A stretch of DNA of 64,000 nucleotides from Enoplosus armatus (taxonomy: Eukaryota; Chordata; Actinopteri; Centrarchiformes; Enoplosidae): positions 16,702,501 through 16,766,500 of the forward strand of contig NC_092183.1 of the NCBI RefSeq assembly GCF_043641665.1. Reading direction: 5' to 3'. The translations under genes and the position numbers were made by a program. Of this stretch, positions 1-11,660 are shown in pieces. The notes below the pieces were generated by a model. The model was not told the origin of the DNA. It was given only the letters and a program-made list of their open reading frames with translations, and searched no databases. Within the stretch, counting starts at the first letter, position 1. The number at the start of each line of letters is the position of its first letter.

Positions 1-2490
1 AAAATGACAATGAAATCAAATTCCAAGTTAATTTAAAAGGTGGGGTTTGCCTTTAGTTTCTAACACCAGCACATTTTGTTCTGGGATCTATCAATTATTC
101 TGTCTAATAGGTATCCATGAGCATGAGGTATTCAGGGTTGTACGTATGAATGGAAACATCCAGTGCACATTTAATTGGGAGTGATCAATCGTTGCACGCT
201 GCGTTTGAGCATTCAATAAAGGCCCAATCAATTGCAGGGTTGGGCTGGAGGGAGAGAAGACAAACAATGGCAGTGTTCTTTAAGGAACAGATTACAAGTT
301 AACATTTATTTGGTGGAGATATCGTAAGGCCATCCCCACCACGATGTAATATTAAACTAGTGATCCATAGTCATCCATTACAAATGTCTCATCGATCTCA
401 CCCACATTGACTTTCCCCTCTGGTTCTGGGTGGTGGAGAATGTTTCATCCTGCTCTGTGTATTGCGGTTCATGTCCCAAACTCTATTTAGTTTCAAAGAG
501 CATGTGAAGATAAGTGTGGTAATCATAGCATATGTTATTTTCACATTGAGTATGTAATGGCAAATCATCAGTGACCTACATTACAGGTTTTCCTTTAGGT
601 TTTATTATATTATGTAGAGGAGTTGTTTTTTGGTCGGAACTAGAAAGACGCAATATGTGTCTAATCTGAGCTCTAACCTTTCACTCTACTGTGCTCAGGT
701 CTCCCAGGTTTGTCATTTAAGGTCTTTTGGCTGTCTCACGGTCAGAGTTAAAATCAGAGGGTGATTAAAATTTAAAAGTCTTCCAGTTAGGATTAGGTCT
801 TCTGGTACTATCTGTTTTTAAATCTTACCACAAAACCCATATTTATTGAATCACTCTCCTGACCAATAATAGCCTTTTATTGCTTACAAGTTAGTGCTCT
901 GTCATGCTTACTCATACATACTGTATATTGATCTGAGTTGTGCTAAAAACTTTTGGGTCATAACTCCAGGTCACAGCCCACTATCCATTAATAACTCTTA
1001 ATAACATTCTTACTGACCTCACTCTGGATACACTCATGCTAGGCAGCGAGCACTTCAAAAGAGGTCCAGCGGCCTCAAGGTTAATGCTGTACAAAATAAA
1101 GGAAGAAGTTGTTAAAATTAACACTGTGCCAAGGCAGCTCTGTTTCCCTTTAGAATTTAGGGAGTCTCAATCCTTTTATGTTTGAGAGAAAGCATTCCCA
1201 CATGTTTTCAAATATGGGGAAAATGCTCCAGGGATAGACTGTCATGGCTGCCTCCTGTACAGCTTCAAAATGCCTCTTTGTTAAGTGGCAGCGGAGGAGG
1301 AAATGAAGCCTGACACTATTTTGATTCTGAAAACACCATCCGGACTCGCCCTGCCCTAACGATTATCATAGCTCTTAAAAGTGTTGCATGCATGGATGGA
1401 AACTCCATGTTGAGATGTGACCGACGATAGTTCATATTCAAGGTTCAACTTTACTGCCTTCCTCCTGTTACAGCACCCCTAATTTCTTCCTCACTTCCCC
1501 TACTTCTTCTTGTCTGTCTCTCTCTCTTGCTGGCCCTCTCTAAAAAGGAGTGTGTATGTTTCTTTATAATTAAAAAGCATTTTGTTATTGTGGGATTCTA
1601 TTCTACTTGAATAAAAATGATTGGGTAATATTGCAGCCTAAGCAATGTTAAAATGTATTGCTTTTGAGAGTATTTGTGCTTTCTCTGCTTTGTGCCACAA
1701 GTGGATAATTACATGAGCACAGTTGTGACTCTATACAAGCTGTTTTAGTGCATGGTGTTTAATTTGCAGATACTGCATTTCATTCTACATGCCTTTATAT
1801 TTACTTGTAGATAACAACCACAAAGTGATTTGCCCTCAGCTAATTTTGCCATCTGTTGACAGAAAGGCTCCCCCTCAGAGTCTCACAGCAGTTGCAGTAG
1901 AGCAACACAGTGAAAGAAGAGTAACCCTAATCAAAAAGACAAAACAACATATGCTTATACTCTTACAATTTGAGCAGAAGTTCCTCTCTAATATGCGGTG
2001 CCACAGATGACTGACATTGTTTTGTTCCAGCTGCACTTTTCCCATCTGCCAGCAAATAGGCTGGATTCATTACATGAGGACAAGACAATCCAGTTGGTGT
2101 GTATGTGCTTGTGTGTGTGTGAGTTTTTATGTTTGGACATGTGTGGTGAACATGGGTGTGGGCGTGTATGACATGCTTTTGGGAAGTACACATGACTAAA
2201 GTATCAATCTCGTCAGTGCTGAGTCCCCTCTTAGGATGCAGAGGGCAGTCGAGAAAGAACAACCGTGGCTCGCATCCCATCTCCCTCTGGCCCCACTTCC
2301 ATTGCATCTCTAACTATTGTTCACAGACACAGATCAAGCACCAAGTGGAACTGTGGAGCCAAGGGACTTGGATGGGAGGGGGACTTAAAAGGAAAGTGGG
2401 GGTTTTCCTAGCAAAGGACAGAGAAAGCGAGAGATAGAGACTAGCTCCTCTATCCCGCTTTCCTTCTATCTATCTTCCTCCTTCCTCTTG
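1..2490. other. Gene-free AT-rich stretch
   Basis: I see no gene here. The DNA is AT-rich and unstructured apart from a pyrimidine-rich patch near 1490-1546 and a short (GT)n run at 2111-2121. The small open frames around 1789-2437 overlap each other on both strands, have no recognisable motifs and include translated TG repeats, so I treat them as chance. Confidence 0.6.
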
Positions 2491-2788
2491 AAGGCCGACC
2501 CGACAGGGTCCTAAGCCTGGCTCAAGGGGCTTATGCAGATTCAATGACCTTTTTCCCAGGGACCAGATTTTACACTTAAATTACCATTAGAGCGATGGTC
2601 TCCCTTGAGGGGGCCGCAGACCAACCAAACCCCCCAGCAGGGGTTAAAAGCCATGGTGGCACTCTGCCTGGGCTGCATGCTAAACGATGTGGAACACATG
2701 TAAACTACAGAGCGGCCTCGCCGTTAGCATTGAGTCACAAACTGAAGGTGAGGTGGCAGGGAAGGACTGGCCATGGATTACACTTCTA
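2491..2788. promoter_or_regulatory. Candidate noncoding regulatory island
   Basis: A balanced-composition island between pyrimidine-rich DNA on the left and AT-rich DNA on the right. It lacks simple repeats and holds a TGACCT nuclear-receptor half-site (2545-2550) and homeodomain-like ATTA cores near 2580. Such islands resemble the conserved noncoding elements of vertebrate developmental loci. Conservation is inferred, not seen. Confidence 0.25.
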
Positions 2789-3366
2789 GCATAAATGCCA
2801 GAGGAATTGGGTGATTTTAAGATTCATGTGATGGAGAAATGGGACAAGGCTTGTTACGGTCCATTGGTGGCTGTATCATACTGAGTTTGAGGAATCTTTT
2901 ATTAGTAGACTGTGAACTGAAGCAAATTCTTTCTCCTATAAGAATTTCATTCAGGATAGTTCCACTTACATGTAGTGCTTCGATAGCTCAATAAAACTCA
3001 TTAAAATGATACAGAAATTTTGTCCCAGTTTTAGACTGCACATTTTGTCATTTGCTACCCCTATTTCTTTTAAATCATACACAGACAAAAGGCACTTGAG
3101 ACATCATGGGAGTAGTTTTACAGCACCGATCATGCTGGCAAAGAAGGACATGAGAGGAAATGGAAAAACAGCGAGTTCTGCCCTTATTACTCCCCTCAAA
3201 CATAAGAGAATGATGGCATCCCCCCTACTCACACTGTAACTCTACTACAGAGACACAAAGACATACACAGTGAACACACACACACAATTTCACCTCCTCT
3301 TCCTGTGGCCGCAGGTTTGTTTGTCTTTAATTCCCTGCTGCGTGGGGGGGGGTAATGGGGACTCTG

Positions 3367-3378
3367 TGACAGCTGTCA
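3367..3378. promoter_or_regulatory. MEIS/PKNOX/TGIF palindromic site
   Basis: The sequence TGACAGCTGTCA is a perfect 12-base palindrome made of two TGACAG half-sites overlapping a CAGCTG E-box. This is the known homodimer-type consensus for TALE homeodomain proteins (MEIS, PKNOX, TGIF). A given 12-mer is not expected by chance in 64 kb. Occupancy is inference. Confidence 0.4.
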
Positions 3379-3484
3379 TTCTGCCGTGACCTCAACGGAC
3401 TGCAGATCAGTAGTGGCACGATGATTGTCAGGATCAGGTGTGTGCGCATGTCTATGTGTGTGAAGGTGTGTGTGCGTTTATGCA

Positions 3485-3525
<41 letters not shown>
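3485..3525. repeat. Compound (TG)n(AG)n microsatellite
   Basis: About ten TG units (3485-3504) run directly into about eleven AG units (3504-3525). The minus-strand open frame across it is an artefact of the repeat. Confidence 0.95.
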
Positions 3526-3526
<1 letters not shown>

Positions 3527-3888
3527 TGAGGACAGAGGGGGGAGGGTGCATTTGATGTGAAAATAGTGGTTAAATACTGAAGGGGACTTCCTTTACTCTA
3601 AGACCCCCCAGGCCCAACAATATGCCACTACGAATATGTCTATTCAGCAGGAGACTCGTTCTGACAGCAGGCCAAAACAAGACTCACACACTCATAGGCT
3701 GATGTGACACGGGGCATTAAGAGCTGGAAAGGCAAAATCTAAGTAGAGACAGGATGGAGTTTGAAACATTTCCTCCACATATTACAAGCTTTGATGTAGT
3801 GAAATACTTCATCAGAGATGAAGTATTACATTTCAGGCTACAACAGTGAAAACTGTCTGTAGTTACACCCCTGATTTTTATGATATTC

Positions 3889-3908
3889 TTTTTTTTTTTT
3901 TTTTTTTT
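3889..3908. repeat. Poly-T tract (T20)
   Basis: An uninterrupted run of 20 T. No SINE or LINE body is recognisable on either side, so it reads as a simple homopolymer rather than a retroposon tail. Confidence 0.9.
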
Positions 3909-4335
3909 ACAGGAAAAGACATTGCTACTCTATATGCCAGATTCAACTATTCCCCTTCCCTCTCCAAATTCTCTCCAGTTGAGTTGAAAAAAGTGGGAAA
4001 GTGGGAGCAGAGCACGGTCGACTGCTGCTCTAGGGGTGTGTGGGGTTTGGAGCTGAGGTGGGCAGGACGGTGCAGGGGGGGCGAAGAGGCAGAACGCAAG
4101 AGGGTTCATAGTTAGTGGTGATTCTGCTTCTTGACACATCAGACCAGGCTGTGAGGTTGGTGCTCAGTTCAGCGGTCCCACTGGGAGTGGGTGTCTGCGG
4201 TCGAAGCCTTGTGTTAGACCACAGAAACAGCCGCGTGCTAAAATAAAGGTGGGAAAAAAACAAGACATGAGGGCAGGTGGGGGATGGCGAGCATAGAGCA
4301 ACATCTCCCATCATACTCTGCCTTTCTCCAACTAA

Positions 4336-4353
4336 CCCCCCCCCCCCCCCCCC
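4336..4353. repeat. Poly-C tract (C18)
   Basis: An uninterrupted run of 18 C, able to form a G-quadruplex on the opposite strand. The length is likely polymorphic and may be unreliable in the assembly. Confidence 0.9.
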
Positions 4354-4440
4354 AAACATCCCCTCCTTATCATCACACTGAGCTGCCCGGGCCATGCTCA
4401 CCACTGATAGGACAGGCTGTCTCCCAGAGTGAGGGCCAAG

Positions 4441-4443
4441 GTG

Positions 4444-4490
<47 letters not shown>
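4441..4490. repeat. (GT)25 microsatellite
   Basis: Fifty bases of GT units with a single C substitution at 4450. Potential Z-DNA former. Open frames through it encode only alternating Cys/Val or Thr/His. Confidence 0.97.
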
Positions 4491-4491
<1 letters not shown>

Positions 4492-4830
4492 GGGCCCTGC
4501 CATTGTGCATGACTCATCCTAATTGGGAAGGTCTCTGCTCGGCAGCAGATCCTTCTCCTGCTGTTTCAGCCTGTTTTAAAGTGATGAACCCGGGATGAGA
4601 TCAACAGTCGGACACCACAGCTTTTATTGCCTCTGTGTTTGACCTCGTTCTGTCTTCCTCACCTCTGTGTATGTGTGAGTGTTCTCGTGTGTGTATGCAT
4701 GTGTGGTTCAAAAGTAGATCGTTCACTTCAAGAGTGTGTATGTGTATGCAATCCATGTTGTTTGTGTGTGTGTGTGTGGGAATTCGAAGAACAGCACAAT
4801 TTGTATTGAGGCTGCCTCCCCTTTCTTTCC

Positions 4831-4861
4831 CTCTCTCTCTCTCTCGTATACACACACTCAA

Positions 4862-4907
<46 letters not shown>
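4831..4907. repeat. (CT)n-(AC)n compound microsatellite
   Basis: A CT block at 4831-4845, a short spacer, then about 22 uninterrupted AC units at 4864-4907. A shorter TG run precedes it at 4762-4778. Confidence 0.95.
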
Positions 4908-4911
<4 letters not shown>

Positions 4912-4979
4912 TCTCACCCCTCTAAAACGATTATATGTCAGCAATCCCCACAATTTGGTTCCTGCTAAAGCTGCTGTGA

Positions 4980-5160
4980 ACTCATCGCACCCATCTGGGG
5001 AATTATGCAAGCTGTAATGCAGGTCTCACCTGCCAACGCACAGCGCAAGGCCAGCCGGGGGACTGGCCGCCATGTGATAAGTCTGCCCTGACCAGTTCAA
5101 AGCTGATTTGGCCAGGGGCTGATTGCTGGCAGCTAATCATTTTAGCAATACCTAGTGGCA
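4980..5160. promoter_or_regulatory. Candidate noncoding regulatory island
   Basis: A complex island immediately after microsatellites. It contains a GCAGGT-CTC-ACCTGC dyad (5019-5033) with a CACCTG E-box (ZEB/Snail type), a YY1-like GCCGCCATG (5066-5074) and a TAATCA homeodomain site (5134-5139). The dense motifs and lack of repeats suggest an enhancer-like element. Conservation is not tested. Confidence 0.3.
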
Positions 5161-5362
5161 AGGAAGTTCAGGGGAGGTGGAAGAAGAGAATGAGAGGAGT
5201 CAGGGAGGGAAGAAAGTACGGGGAAAGACGGGAGAGGGGAAAAAAAATGGATCTTTATTTTTATCCCTCCATCTTTCTGCTAGCATCCTACTGCTGAACT
5301 TGTTATAAACTCTGAGATCTTTTTCATTTATTTACTTCAACAGAAGGTTATTAGTTAATATA
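5161..5362. other. Purine-rich spacer
   Basis: The first 90 bases are strongly purine-rich on the plus strand (about 5160-5250), then the DNA becomes AT-rich up to the MITE. I see nothing else in it. Confidence 0.6.
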
Positions 5363-5728
5363 CAATGCAGCCTGTTATTTGGACAGTGACATATTTTTTG
5401 GTTGTTTTGGCTCTGTACTCCAGCTTATTGGATTTGATATGAAACAATGACAGTGAGGTTAGATTGCCAACTTTCATGTTTAATTATAGGGTGTTTGCAT
5501 CCGCATCAGATGAACCGTGCAGGAATTTGTGATTTCTGTGTCTCATAGATTTCAGTCATTGACTCCCACACAGTGCATCTGATGTCGATGTAAACATCCT
5601 CAAATTAAAGCTAAAAGACTGCTCTTTAACCTTGAAGTCATTGCTTCATTTCAAAACCAGTGTGCTAGAGCACCAAGCCAAAACAACCAAAAATGTGTCA
5701 CTGTCCAAATACTTAAGAGACTGCACTG
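5363..5728. mobile_element. Tc1/mariner-like MITE with long terminal inverted repeats
   Basis: This is a 366-base non-autonomous DNA transposon. The left arm (about 5363-5515) and the reverse complement of the right arm (about 5573-5728) match over roughly 150 bases with scattered differences. Shared landmarks include TATTTGGACAGTGACA near 5376-5391 and its complement near 5695-5712. The ends read CAATGCAG and CTGCACTG and are flanked by TA on both sides, the target duplication of Tc1/mariner elements. About 57 bases of unique sequence separate the arms, so no transposase is encoded. From memory the arm sequence resembles a widespread fish Tc1/mariner family. The small open frame across its right edge is not a gene. 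Confidence 0.85.
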
Positions 5729-6180
5729 TATTTTCATCCTCTGTGTTTTATTGTTCTCATCTGTTTTGTTATGCTATGCTATTCTCTCCAGCAGAGGCTA
5801 CATCTGCCAAACTTTTCTAACAACCTTGGAGAATACAGTTTGACCAACTCTGTGACCAACTGAATTTGATGCTCCACAAAAGATATATTCATGGAAAAAG
5901 ATGATGATAAATGTTCAGTTTCCTGACAAATACTCAAGGTCACACAGCCAAAATGGACAGGACTTGTCACACATAGTTGTAAAAAAATGGAGTAGTTTCT
6001 CATTGTAAACCCCAAACCTTGAATAAACTATTGTGTTGGTTTTGATCAACTTCTGACAAACGTATTGTTTGGATTTGATTTACTCATCATTCTTACATGC
6101 TAAAGAAAACCTGTTTTTCTGTGTGTGCCATTGTGCGTGTTGGCCTCTCTCTCTGATTGAGACGTCTTTGTGTGCACAGG

Positions 6181-6315
6181 CTCTCTGGGTTGATGTAAGC
6201 AGTGGTCTTGGCAGAAGCCCTCCATCTTCTTATCCCAGTGGGGAGCACTCGGCAGCCAAACCCAACCTGGGCTTCACAGCCTTCAATAAGCCCTCAAATG
6301 GCACAGGCCAAAGGG
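6181..6315. promoter_or_regulatory. Weak candidate regulatory island
   Basis: A short GC-balanced segment of non-repetitive sequence directly upstream of a GA-rich tract. It stands out from the AT-rich surroundings by composition only, and I see no strong motif cluster. Confidence 0.15.
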
Positions 6316-6316
6316 C

Positions 6317-6361
6317 CAGAGAGAGACAGAGAGAGAGAGTGACAGAGAAAAAGAGAGAGAG
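6317..6361. repeat. Imperfect (GA)n tract
   Basis: Short GA blocks interrupted by C, T and A. The 142-codon plus-strand frame spanning 6069-6497 reads through it as alternating Arg/Glu and is not credible as a gene. Confidence 0.85.
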
Positions 6362-9119
6362 AAACAGTAAAGAAAAAAATATCACATTGGTATGGCATAG
6401 CAGGGTGGTCTGCTTGTGTGTTTTGTTCTTGCCTCAGGATTCAAAAATGGGATTTGGTCCATTCAGGGGCTCTTTTGTGCTAATGTATATGCACTAAAAA
6501 AGCTCCTCTTTTTCCTGTCAAAACTTTATTTCTGGCTCCCTCATATATCATACACTAGGCCTTGCTTATCCATGTTGATTTTTTTTTTGTCCCCCATCAT
6601 CAGTCGACATAAATACTCAGTATGTCACAGCAGGCTATGCTCCGAACGCCCCCTCAGTGCTTATCTCTACAAAATGTGAATCTGTTATTCTACTGTAATG
6701 GAAACCATGTTGGTAACATCTTAACATATTACATTCACTCAAACACACTGTGAAACTCTATCTTACCGCTGTGTCAAAGCGCTTTTTATACTGCGGGAAT
6801 GTGGGGGGGTTGTGGTGAAACACAACGTTTTGCCCAAAGCACAAACTCTATGTGAATGCACACACAGACTACAAGGTTCCTTTTTTATTCTTTATTTATT
6901 TCTTTTTTTTAAGCGGACAATTCAAAAAAGACTGAAAACACAGGAGTATTGTGTGCTTTAATGTTTTGAAGCTCTTGTATGTCTCCTTCTTTACGTTTGC
7001 AGACTAGCAGTGGTTCAGATTTCTTGAGGCAATTTGTTTCAGGTAACTGGAGCTTTCAACTGCAGTTGAGTGTATCCTGGGAACTATTAGGGAAAAAAGA
7101 GAGTGTTCAAGCCTTTCAAAATGTTGATGGATCCAACATAATGAGCATGTAACTGATCACAAAGATAGACAGATAAGATTTTTTTTTCTTTCCTTAGGAA
7201 CAGTGTATTGCGGCGCAGGAGAGAAGGGAGCCAAACACAATGCTAGCCAGCTGTATAGATGTGATGCTAAAGAGGCTCTCAGTAGCACATTGTTATTCAC
7301 TTACTGCTCCTGTTGGGATAGCTACAGGCTGTATAAGTCTTTTTTTTTCTGCCAGAAATCTTTGAATTGAATCAGTGCACAGTCAGCATACTGTAAGCTC
7401 CAAGCAAGAACAGCTAAACATTCAGTTTTGTAAGGATCCTCTTTAAACTGTGTCGACAAGTTTCTGTCTGTGCATACGTGTATGTTCATTGTCTGCATTT
7501 TAAATCTGTCCAATTTGACTACTGTGAATGAAACTTGTTTTTCTCGTTGGCAAAGTCTACATGATCACCCCCTCACCTAGGTATTTTAAACACTTTCTGT
7601 TGCCTATTGGGATACCGGTATGGTGGTAGAAGAGGGAGGACGAGGCCCCAGGTAAAACATCACTATTTAGGGCATGGATTCCACGGAGGGCATCGAAGAG
7701 ACAAGAGGTTGGAACATGTTTTTCTAATGCAGACAGCTCTCATTTAGCCTCCAGTCTTCTGGTCGACTGAGACAGTCATCACACACTGATGTCTCAGGTT
7801 TAGAGGACATATGATAATGAGTTTAGACTGACTGACATGTGACTAAAACCGTTGGGGGGCCTACAGCTCGGACAGGAGGGCAGGTTTAAAACAGACTTTG
7901 CCAGCAGTCATGGTAGGAATAGATCAGGATGTTGGTCCCAGGAGCAGATCTGAGGCTAGGTCTGTCATTGAGGTAATTACGGCCATGGTTATGGTATCTG
8001 TAGGAAAGGCTGATCTCAGACCTGTGGCTCCGCCGGTAGCCTTGTGTCACTGGAATGTCCTTGAAGTTTTTTTCACATTGAGAAGAAGACTTCAGATCAT
8101 TAAACATTACAATTTGAAACAGAAAATACTTAATTGTCCCCACGTGACTGTGATGTCTACACAGTGTCTTTCACCATTACCTTTATAAAGTTCTTCCTCA
8201 GTAACAGTGCACTTAAGTAGTAAGAAAGTTTGTTTTTGAGGTTTTAGTAGGTGCTAATGAACCCTGCACAGCTCTGCAGTACTTTACCCACCATTTTACC
8301 TGAAATAAAGCTTACCACCAAGGTTGGTGTTCTAACATACTCAACCTCCATCATCCATCATCTTTGCAGTGTCAGTTAGATAACCAGCTTCCTTTAACCC
8401 CTCAGAGACCAAAGAGAACTTTATCTGACCCCTCGGTTTTACATATGTCATTTACAATTTGCCACTCACAGGTTGTCCTGAAGTGCGCTGCCAAAACAGA
8501 CAGATCTCTCTCTCTTTCTCATTCCCTCCCCCTCTTTTTCCCCTCTGAAGTCAAGGGCACGCTTTGAACTCAAACAGATTCACTTTTTTCTGCCCCATCG
8601 TCCTTTTTTTTTCATTTATTTCTCTCCCACTGCCCTCTCTCCATCAGTTATGGCCTCATCCCTGTATCCTGCTAATGATACAGATTTCACAGGGTGTCAA
8701 AGGCATGTCAAAATTAGACCTCTACACTAATAGTTTGGCAGCTGGCATGATCGCATTTATATCTACCTGGGCAGGTGGACACAGCAGTTGCACCCATGTA
8801 GTTGTATACTGTATAAAGAAAGAGAAGGGGACATATCCAGACATGGAAGAGATGAGAATGACACAGCTGACACACAGAATCTCTCCGTGACGACTAAAGT
8901 TGAAATGGTGTGACTGAGTGGCGCTTGTTGAAGACGACATCATTCCCGTATCCCCATCCCCACCACATACTACATCCCAAATCACCCCACCTCTCTCTAA
9001 CGTGATTGATTGTCCGTCCAGGGGCTGTAATCCCTGAACCCTACACCCTCCACTGGACCCATGTCTCTCCTCTCCTCTTCCCTCTCGCGACCATACCTTT
9101 CCCCAGCATCTGCCAGTTC

Positions 9120-9320
9120 CCCACTCTCGGGATGGCATCATCAGCTATGACAAGAGAATAAATCTGTGAGCGGCCACCGTCGCCTAGCATCTGAGGGACG
9201 CCCATGACAGCTCTCAATAAACTCCCCAAGATTGTTTTTTTTTCCTTCTTCCCTTTTTTAATCTCCGACGGCAGACGTTGGAATCCTGCTGTCAGCATAA
9301 CGGGGGCATATTAGCAGGGC
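9120..9320. promoter_or_regulatory. Candidate noncoding regulatory island
   Basis: Two non-repetitive blocks, about 9125-9225 and 9255-9310, separated by a short T-rich patch. Both have mixed composition without stacked simple repeats, unlike the flanks. The motif content is unspecific. Confidence 0.22.
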
Positions 9321-9764
9321 TGGCCCCACCTGGACCCACCGCTCCCCGACCTGTCCCCTCCCTGTAATTATCCCCAAGCCCCTTTCCCATTAACCTACTC
9401 CCTTTGATCCCCACACTTGCTGATATTATGCAAAACTGCTGAATAGAGAGACTAGGATAGTGCAAAACAGCACGCAGTTACCATGGTTCTGATTTCCTCA
9501 CTTATTCTCTTCTTCTTTTACTCTCTATCTCTCCCTATTTATCTGCCTCTTTGTCATGGATTAAATTAATTTCAAAGGAGTCTGTGAGGATAGAAAAGGG
9601 AGGAAGAAGAGAAGAAGGATAGAGTTCTTGGGAAAGAGAAAGTACTAGTATTGGACATTTTTACAAGCCGTCTAGGATGAATAAGGGAACTTGAAAAAAA
9701 AGGTGCCACAAAAGAACTATTTCTTTTAGTCCCTCCTTGCATGTATCAAGTAAAATGTCTTCAT

Positions 9765-10000
9765 TAGGTCTGGGGCCTAAAAGCAAATATCAGGGTCTGC
9801 ACAATGCTGAAGGTCTGCGACTGACCTTTCTTTGGTTTTAATCATTGCAACTCTTGACAGCTTAATAAGTTGAAGGTGCTGGGTTGCAGCCTAACTTAAT
9901 AAGGCCCACACCAGAGCCTTGGCCACCTATGATTGCTCCCATAAGTCTTAGCACATCTGGCGCTGTGTCCTTGGGTGAGAGATATTTTCCATAACTTTCC
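9765..10000. promoter_or_regulatory. Candidate noncoding regulatory island
   Basis: Complex sequence carrying a TGACCT half-site near 9830, a TAATCATTGCAA patch near 9840, and two identical CTTAATAAG sites at 9861-9869 and 9895-9903, 34 bases apart. The repeated nonamer suggests paired binding sites, but the factor is not known to me. Confidence 0.27.
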
Positions 10001-11239
10001 TTATGCTCAGAAGGCACTATCGCCTTTTATTAAGAATGGGGATGATACAGTGCACAGTGTCTCCACGTGGCAGAGCATGTCCACAAGGCGTCAGACATCC
10101 ATAATGCCATACTATAGTCACTATCACTATTATCCTTTCAAATGATAACCACAGTGCACTACAGCTCCAGTGCATCACACCGTGCAATGTTTAACTCGTT
10201 AACTATTCCGATAATTTATGGGCTTGCTTTGTACTGTAAATCACACCACCATATTTACTTCCTCCCTGCTGAAGTATATTGTTAGGTAGAATATATGCCA
10301 TCCATATTCCATGGTTTATTACGTCTATGGATGAATTACCCACCATTTATGATGCACATAAGGTGTATAAGTCTATATGCAGTAAAGTTGGATTTTTATG
10401 GAGCTGTAGCATTTTACCCTCCACTCTTCACAGAAGAAGAAATTAATCCATAGCTATATGAGAACTATTGTTGTTGCATTAAGTTGAGTTGCTAATCCTT
10501 GCTCATTTGCATTCTTTGAGAAAAGTATTGCCTCTGTCCTCAGCATTAACATTTGTTTTTAAGATCAGACAATATGAAAAAATATTGTAGACAATAATCA
10601 TAGTTAAATTCTATGGGAGTTACATTGTATTACAGTTCTTTCATGTGTGCAGTGTGTGTAATAGGACTCCAAACAGATACTTTACAAAATAGCAAAGATT
10701 AGAAAATGTTTTTTTTTGTGTGTGTGAGTATTTCTTTTGACCTTTAAATGAACTTGTTATTAAAACTCGTATTTGGACAAGCTGGTTAGCCGCACTGCCA
10801 CATCTGCCACAACTATTTTTGACACCTTGACATCTTATATCCCTATGATGACAGAGTTTTCATACAACTGACAGCCATACCTTCACACTGCACACTGGCC
10901 TTTCAACATGCTGGTACTGAGCGATACCCCAGTGTTCATTTGAAAGGCTACAGACTGAGGTGAGCTGCTATCATTAGCAGTCATATTAATAAAGGGGACT
11001 GGGAATTGTTTGATTGGACTGTGGAACCATCACAGGGAACCATCAAAGGCCACATCTGGCCACCCACTCATTGTTCTGAACAGATGCTCATCCACTTGTT
11101 GTCCTCTTGTTCTGACCCAAATGACCAGCCTGTCTAGCCGCTGAATGCAGAGGCCTTGTGAGCCTTGACAGTCTCCTTGCTGGAGTCCTCAGGTTTTTAG
11201 AGTAAGGCACCTACATCTCTCTGTTGTATGTGTGGTTTG
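10001..11239. other. Gene-free AT-rich stretch
   Basis: I see no gene, repeat array or mobile element in this stretch. It is AT-rich, with frequent stops in all frames. Confidence 0.65.
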
Positions 11240-11660
11240 ATCTCTGCCGTGTGTTAGCAGAGAGGCTAATGTAGTAGTTTGAACCCCTGAGCTTTCTGCT
11301 GGAGATATTTTAATGAACGGCCTTTGTTTGGGGTTCAGGTTGCCTCTGTGCGATCGCCATGGAGCCTATGCCGAGCCCGCGGTTGATTGGGTACCCTTAA
11401 AGGTGAGGATGAAAGCTCTTGTGGGAGACACAGGGGGTTGAAAAAGGGTGATGTAGAAGGGGAGGAGATGAAGAGGTGTATGGAGACAGCATGGAGGCAT
11501 TAAAAGCAGGCCCTTGCTCTTTTAAATCCACCCATAACAGAGACAGTAGAAATTTAAATGTAAATTGCCTATTAGATTTTCATGTAAAGCATCTCTATCC
11601 TCCTTTGTGGCTGCGATTGGATGACGCCTGCTCACTTTTCATGAATATAACAATGAGTCA
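11240..11660. promoter_or_regulatory. Candidate noncoding regulatory island
   Basis: A long non-repetitive island. It contains a PBX-like TGATTG in the 11380s, a CCAAT-type ATTGG near 11617, a SOX-like AACAATG (11649-11655) and an overlapping AP-1 site TGAGTCA (11654-11660). It encloses the weak exon candidate at 11339-11402, so it could be either a regulatory element or the flank of a small exon. Confidence 0.3.
11339..11402 (+). other. Weak candidate small exon
   Basis: This 64-base segment follows GGGGTTCAG and is followed by the strong donor-like GTGAGG. One frame is fully open, giving about 21 residues (LPLCDRHGAYAEPAVDWVPLK). The pyrimidine tract upstream is weak and I do not recognise the peptide. 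Splice-like pairs of this quality occur by chance, and the same bases fit a regulatory island, so this is a flag rather than a gene call. Confidence 0.12.

Larger units (their letters stand above)
2789..4979. other. Gene-free stretch rich in simple repeats
   Basis: No gene is recognised. It holds a TG/AG compound microsatellite, a T20 run, a C18 run and long GT and CT/AC microsatellites, listed separately. Open frames here of up to 157 codons are mostly translated repeats. The only regulatory-looking motif is the MEIS/TGIF palindrome at 3367-3378. Confidence 0.6.
5729..9115. other. Gene-free stretch
   Basis: No gene is recognised. It is AT-rich with T-rich patches (about 6882-6912, 7341-7348), a GA-rich tract (6317-6361), and pyrimidine tracts at 8504-8547 and about 9061-9090. 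Open frames up to 142 codons are repeat-derived or overlap on both strands, and none has a recognisable domain. Confidence 0.6.

Noticed and set aside
3889..3908. T20 run as a retroposon tail
   Set aside because: No SINE or LINE body or target duplication is visible next to it.
4030..4503. 157-codon minus-strand open frame
   Set aside because: Starts in the (GT)25 array and crosses the C18 run. Translation of simple repeats.
7620..7656. Donor-like CCCCAG/GTAAAA
   Set aside because: No acceptable acceptor or open frame of useful length upstream.
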